In this document: in pieces, positions 33,306 through 34,948 of the stretch
Layout of the letters: the number at the start of each line of letters is the position of its first letter
Numbering within the stretch: the first letter of the stretch is position 1
Source: Bacteroidales bacterium
GTDB taxonomy: Bacteria > Bacteroidota > Bacteroidia > Bacteroidales > VadinHA17
DNA length: 34,948 bases
Direction: 5' to 3'
Assembly: GCA_025358455.1 (NCBI GenBank)
Contig: JANYJP010000057.1
Span: forward strand, 1 to 34,948
The notes under the pieces: generated by a model
What the model was told of the DNA's origin: nothing
The model's database searches: none
The model's input: only the letters and a program-made list of their open reading frames with translations
Program-made: the position numbers and the translations under genes

Positions 33306-34652
33306 ATGAGAGTGCACTTTATAGCTGTTGGTGGTGCGGTAATGCATAACCTGGCAATAGCCCTTCATAAGAAAGGATACCTTGTGACCGGTTCTGATGA
33401 TGAGATATTTGAGCCATCGGGGTCGCGTCTGGCACAATATGGTCTGCTGCCCGTTAAAGTTGGATGGGATCAGGAAATTATTACTCCTGGTATAGACACC
33501 ATAATACTGGGGATGCACGCGAAATCCGATAATCCGGAGCTCATAAAAGCACGTGAACTGGGATTAAAAATTATGTCCTTCCCCGAATATCTGTATGAAC
33601 AGACTAAAGACAAGAAAAGAATAGTCGTTGCAGGCAGTCATGGTAAAACGACGACCACTGCAATGATTATGCATGTTTTCAGATTCCTGGGTATTAAATT
33701 TGATTACATGGTAGGTTCACTGATTGATGGATTTGAAACTATGGTAGGGTTATCGGATGAATCTGAGATTGCTGTTCTTGAAGGGGATGAGTACCTCACA
33801 TCGGCACTCGACAAAAGACCAAAATTTCACCTCTATAAGCCTGATATCGCGGTACTAAACGGCATAGCCTGGGATCATATGAATGTATTTCCTACATTCG
33901 AAATTTATATAGAACAATTCCGGATTTTCACAGATAAGATCTCCGATGGAGGCTCCCTGATTTACTTTGATGGTGATGCTGAAGTAAAAAAGGTAGCTCT
34001 GGCAGCGCGCAACAACATCAGGAAGATACCATATAAAATTCACGGGTACTTTCAGAATAAAACCGGCTTTTATGGCGCTACTCACAACAGGATGATACCA
34101 TTAAAGATTTTTGGAGAACATAATATGCAAAACCTTTCTGCCGCCAAAGAAACCTGTATGGCTGCCGGAGTTTCTGAAGATGACTTTTATTCTGCTATAA
34201 CGAGCTTTGAGGGAACATCAAAGAGGCTGCAGAAACTAAAAGAAAATGAAAAGGGGCTTGTCTATCTCGATTTTGCTCATTCCCCTTCAAAGGTTAAAGC
34301 CACGGTTGAAGCTGTTGTTTCGAGGTATCCCGGAAGGGAAGTAATTGCATGTCTGGAATTGCATACTTATTCAAGCCTGAATGATAATTTTCTTCCGCTT
34401 TATGAAGGAACACTGAAGGAAGCAACAAATGCATTTGTATATTTTAATCCTCATGCAATAGCTTTGAAGAAACTCAAACCAATATCAAAAGATATTGTGA
34501 GTAAAGCCTTTGCAGGCAATAATATTCAGGTGTTTGATAACTCTCAGGAATTGTTTTCATACATTAAAAATCAGAAGTATTCATCTCCGGTTTATCTATT
34601 TATGAGTTCTGGTGATTTTGATGGATATGACCTTGCAGAGTTGATAGGATAA
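33306..34652 (+). CDS. mpl: UDP-N-acetylmuramate:tripeptide ligase Mpl (MurC-like)
   Basis: Mur-ligase-family enzyme (about 448 aa) that attaches recycled L-Ala-gamma-D-Glu-meso-DAP to UDP-MurNAc in peptidoglycan recycling. The frame also offers GTG at 33294 and ATG at 33297, overlapping the preceding gene; I chose ATG at 33306 because MRVHFIAVGGAVMHNLA is the usual family start. The ATP-binding loop GSHGKTTTT is near residues 110-118, LEGDEYLTSALDKRPKF and NGIAWDHMNVFPT follow, and FGEHNMQNLSAAKE and LDFAHSPSKVKATVEA mark the C-terminal domain. The AVGG motif and the DEYLTSALDKRPKF pattern favour Mpl over MurC, as does the absence of mur/fts neighbours. Confidence 0.9.
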   Translation: MRVHFIAVGGAVMHNLAIALHKKGYLVTGSDDEIFEPSGSRLAQYGLLPVKVGWDQEIITPGIDTIILGMHAKSDNPELIKARELGLKIMSFPEYLYEQTKDKKRIVVAGSHGKTTTTAMIMHVFRFLGIKFDYMVGSLIDGFETMVGLSDESEIAVLEGDEYLTSALDKRPKFHLYKPDIAVLNGIAWDHMNVFPTFEIYIEQFRIFTDKISDGGSLIYFDGDAEVKKVALAARNNIRKIPYKIHGYFQNKTGFYGATHNRMIPLKIFGEHNMQNLSAAKETCMAAGVSEDDFYSAITSFEGTSKRLQKLKENEKGLVYLDFAHSPSKVKATVEAVVSRYPGREVIACLELHTYSSLNDNFLPLYEGTLKEATNAFVYFNPHAIALKKLKPISKDIVSKAFAGNNIQVFDNSQELFSYIKNQKYSSPVYLFMSSGDFDGYDLAELIG

Positions 34653-34749
34653 CATGACCTTTTTAATAAGAGATTTTTTTAAGTCAAAATATTTTGCAGA
34701 TCGAAAAAAACATCCTTTCTTTGCATCCGCATTTTAAAGTTCTTTGCAC

Positions 34750-34821
34750 GGTCCATTCGTCTAGTGGTTAGGACGTCAGGTTTTCATCCTGTTAACAGGG
34801 GTTCGATTCCCCTATGGACTA
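34750..34821 (+). tRNA. tRNA-Glu (UUC anticodon)
   Basis: A 72-nt cloverleaf. The acceptor stem pairs GGTCCAT (34750-34756) with ATGGACT (34814-34820) including a terminal G-U, and the discriminator is A. The D-arm contains CTAGTGGTTAGG. The anticodon loop TTTTCAT gives anticodon TTC, decoding GAA/GAG. The T-arm is AGGGG-TTCGATT-CCCCT. CCA is not encoded. It lies 97 nt after mpl and 37 nt before rpsT. Confidence 0.97.
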
Positions 34822-34858
34822 CAATTTTTAAGAGTTTGAAGATAATATATTTAAAAGC

Positions 34859-34948
34859 ATGGCAAATCATAAGTCGTCAGAAAAAAGGATCAGGCAGATC
34901 GATGTAAGAAAAGAGAGCAACAAGTATTATGCAAAAACCACACGTAAT
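34859..34948 (+). CDS. rpsT: 30S ribosomal protein S20, N-terminal part (runs off window)
   Basis: The first 30 codons of a ribosomal protein S20 gene, starting with ATG at 34859; the window ends in frame. The N-terminus MANHKSSEKRIRQ, then KESNKYYAKTTRN, matches the conserved basic start of S20, which binds 16S rRNA in the small subunit. It begins 37 nt after tRNA-Glu, and I recall that pairing from other Bacteroidota. No separate promoter is evident in the short gap, so co-transcription with the tRNA is likely. It is too short to judge completeness. Confidence 0.93.
   Translation, partial: MANHKSSEKRIRQIDVRKESNKYYAKTTRN

Noticed and set aside
33033-33518. A 161-aa open frame on the minus strand
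   Set aside because: It is antisense to the second TIM-barrel gene and mpl, both well supported, and its composition looks like a frame shadow.
1-34948. Mobile element, prophage, toxin-antitoxin or CRISPR array
   Set aside because: No transposase, integrase, regularly spaced repeat, phage structural gene cluster or paired toxin-antitoxin frame was found.

Overview
The window is about 35 kb of moderately AT-rich bacterial chromosome from a member of the Bacteroidota, most likely class Bacteroidia. The evidence is a SusC/SusD pair, several small outer-membrane beta-barrels with Sec signals, lipoproteins with a Cys-Lys-Lys-Asp start, promoter-like TAnnTTTG boxes, weak or absent Shine-Dalgarno sequences, and an Mpl-type ligase followed by tRNA-Glu and rpsT. 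No insertion sequence, prophage, integrase or CRISPR array is visible. I cannot place it to genus.

Layout. (1) 159-4501, minus strand: an envelope block of one large lipoprotein and three outer-membrane barrel proteins. (2) 4688-5209, plus: a lipocalin. (3) 5220-10402, minus: a glycerol catabolic cluster transcribed glpD-glpK-glpF, preceded by an exported NPP-type phosphodiesterase. (4) 10535-11110, plus: an exported isochorismatase-family hydrolase. (5) 11132-14623, minus: a likely operon of a Tat-exported Gfo/Idh/MocA oxidoreductase, a Tat-exported TIM-barrel isomerase-like protein and an exported lactonase-like propeller. (6) 14887-18278, plus: a lipoprotein that joins PD40-type repeats to a CxxCH haem motif, then a polytopic membrane protein. 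(7) 18349-23422, minus: a SusC/SusD pair with no glycoside hydrolase beside it. (8) 23701-28771, minus: a tetrahaem NapC/NrfH-like cytochrome fused to a SUMF1 domain, class I fumarase, a metallo-beta-lactamase-fold hydrolase and a lipoprotein with an internal duplication. (9) 29141-30972, plus: an ABC transmembrane domain with no ATPase, and an exported esterase. (10) 31032-32213, minus: a cardiolipin-synthase-like phospholipase D protein. (11) 32438-34948, plus: a second exported TIM-barrel protein closely followed by mpl, then tRNA-Glu and the start of rpsT.

How it fits together. Glycerol uptake, phosphorylation and oxidation are complete (GlpF, GlpK, GlpD), and the phosphodiesterase may supply substrate from outside the cytoplasm. 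The oxidoreductase/isomerase/lactonase set looks like an extracytoplasmic route for oxidising a sugar or polyol. The SusCD pair would import an unknown oligomer. Two exported proteins carry CxxCH motifs, which implies cytochrome c maturation and respiratory electron transfer at the cell envelope.

The least explained items are the cytochrome-SUMF1 fusion, the haem-motif propeller lipoprotein with its membrane partner, the duplicated lipoprotein, and a long nested inverted repeat over a predicted promoter at 14701-14775.
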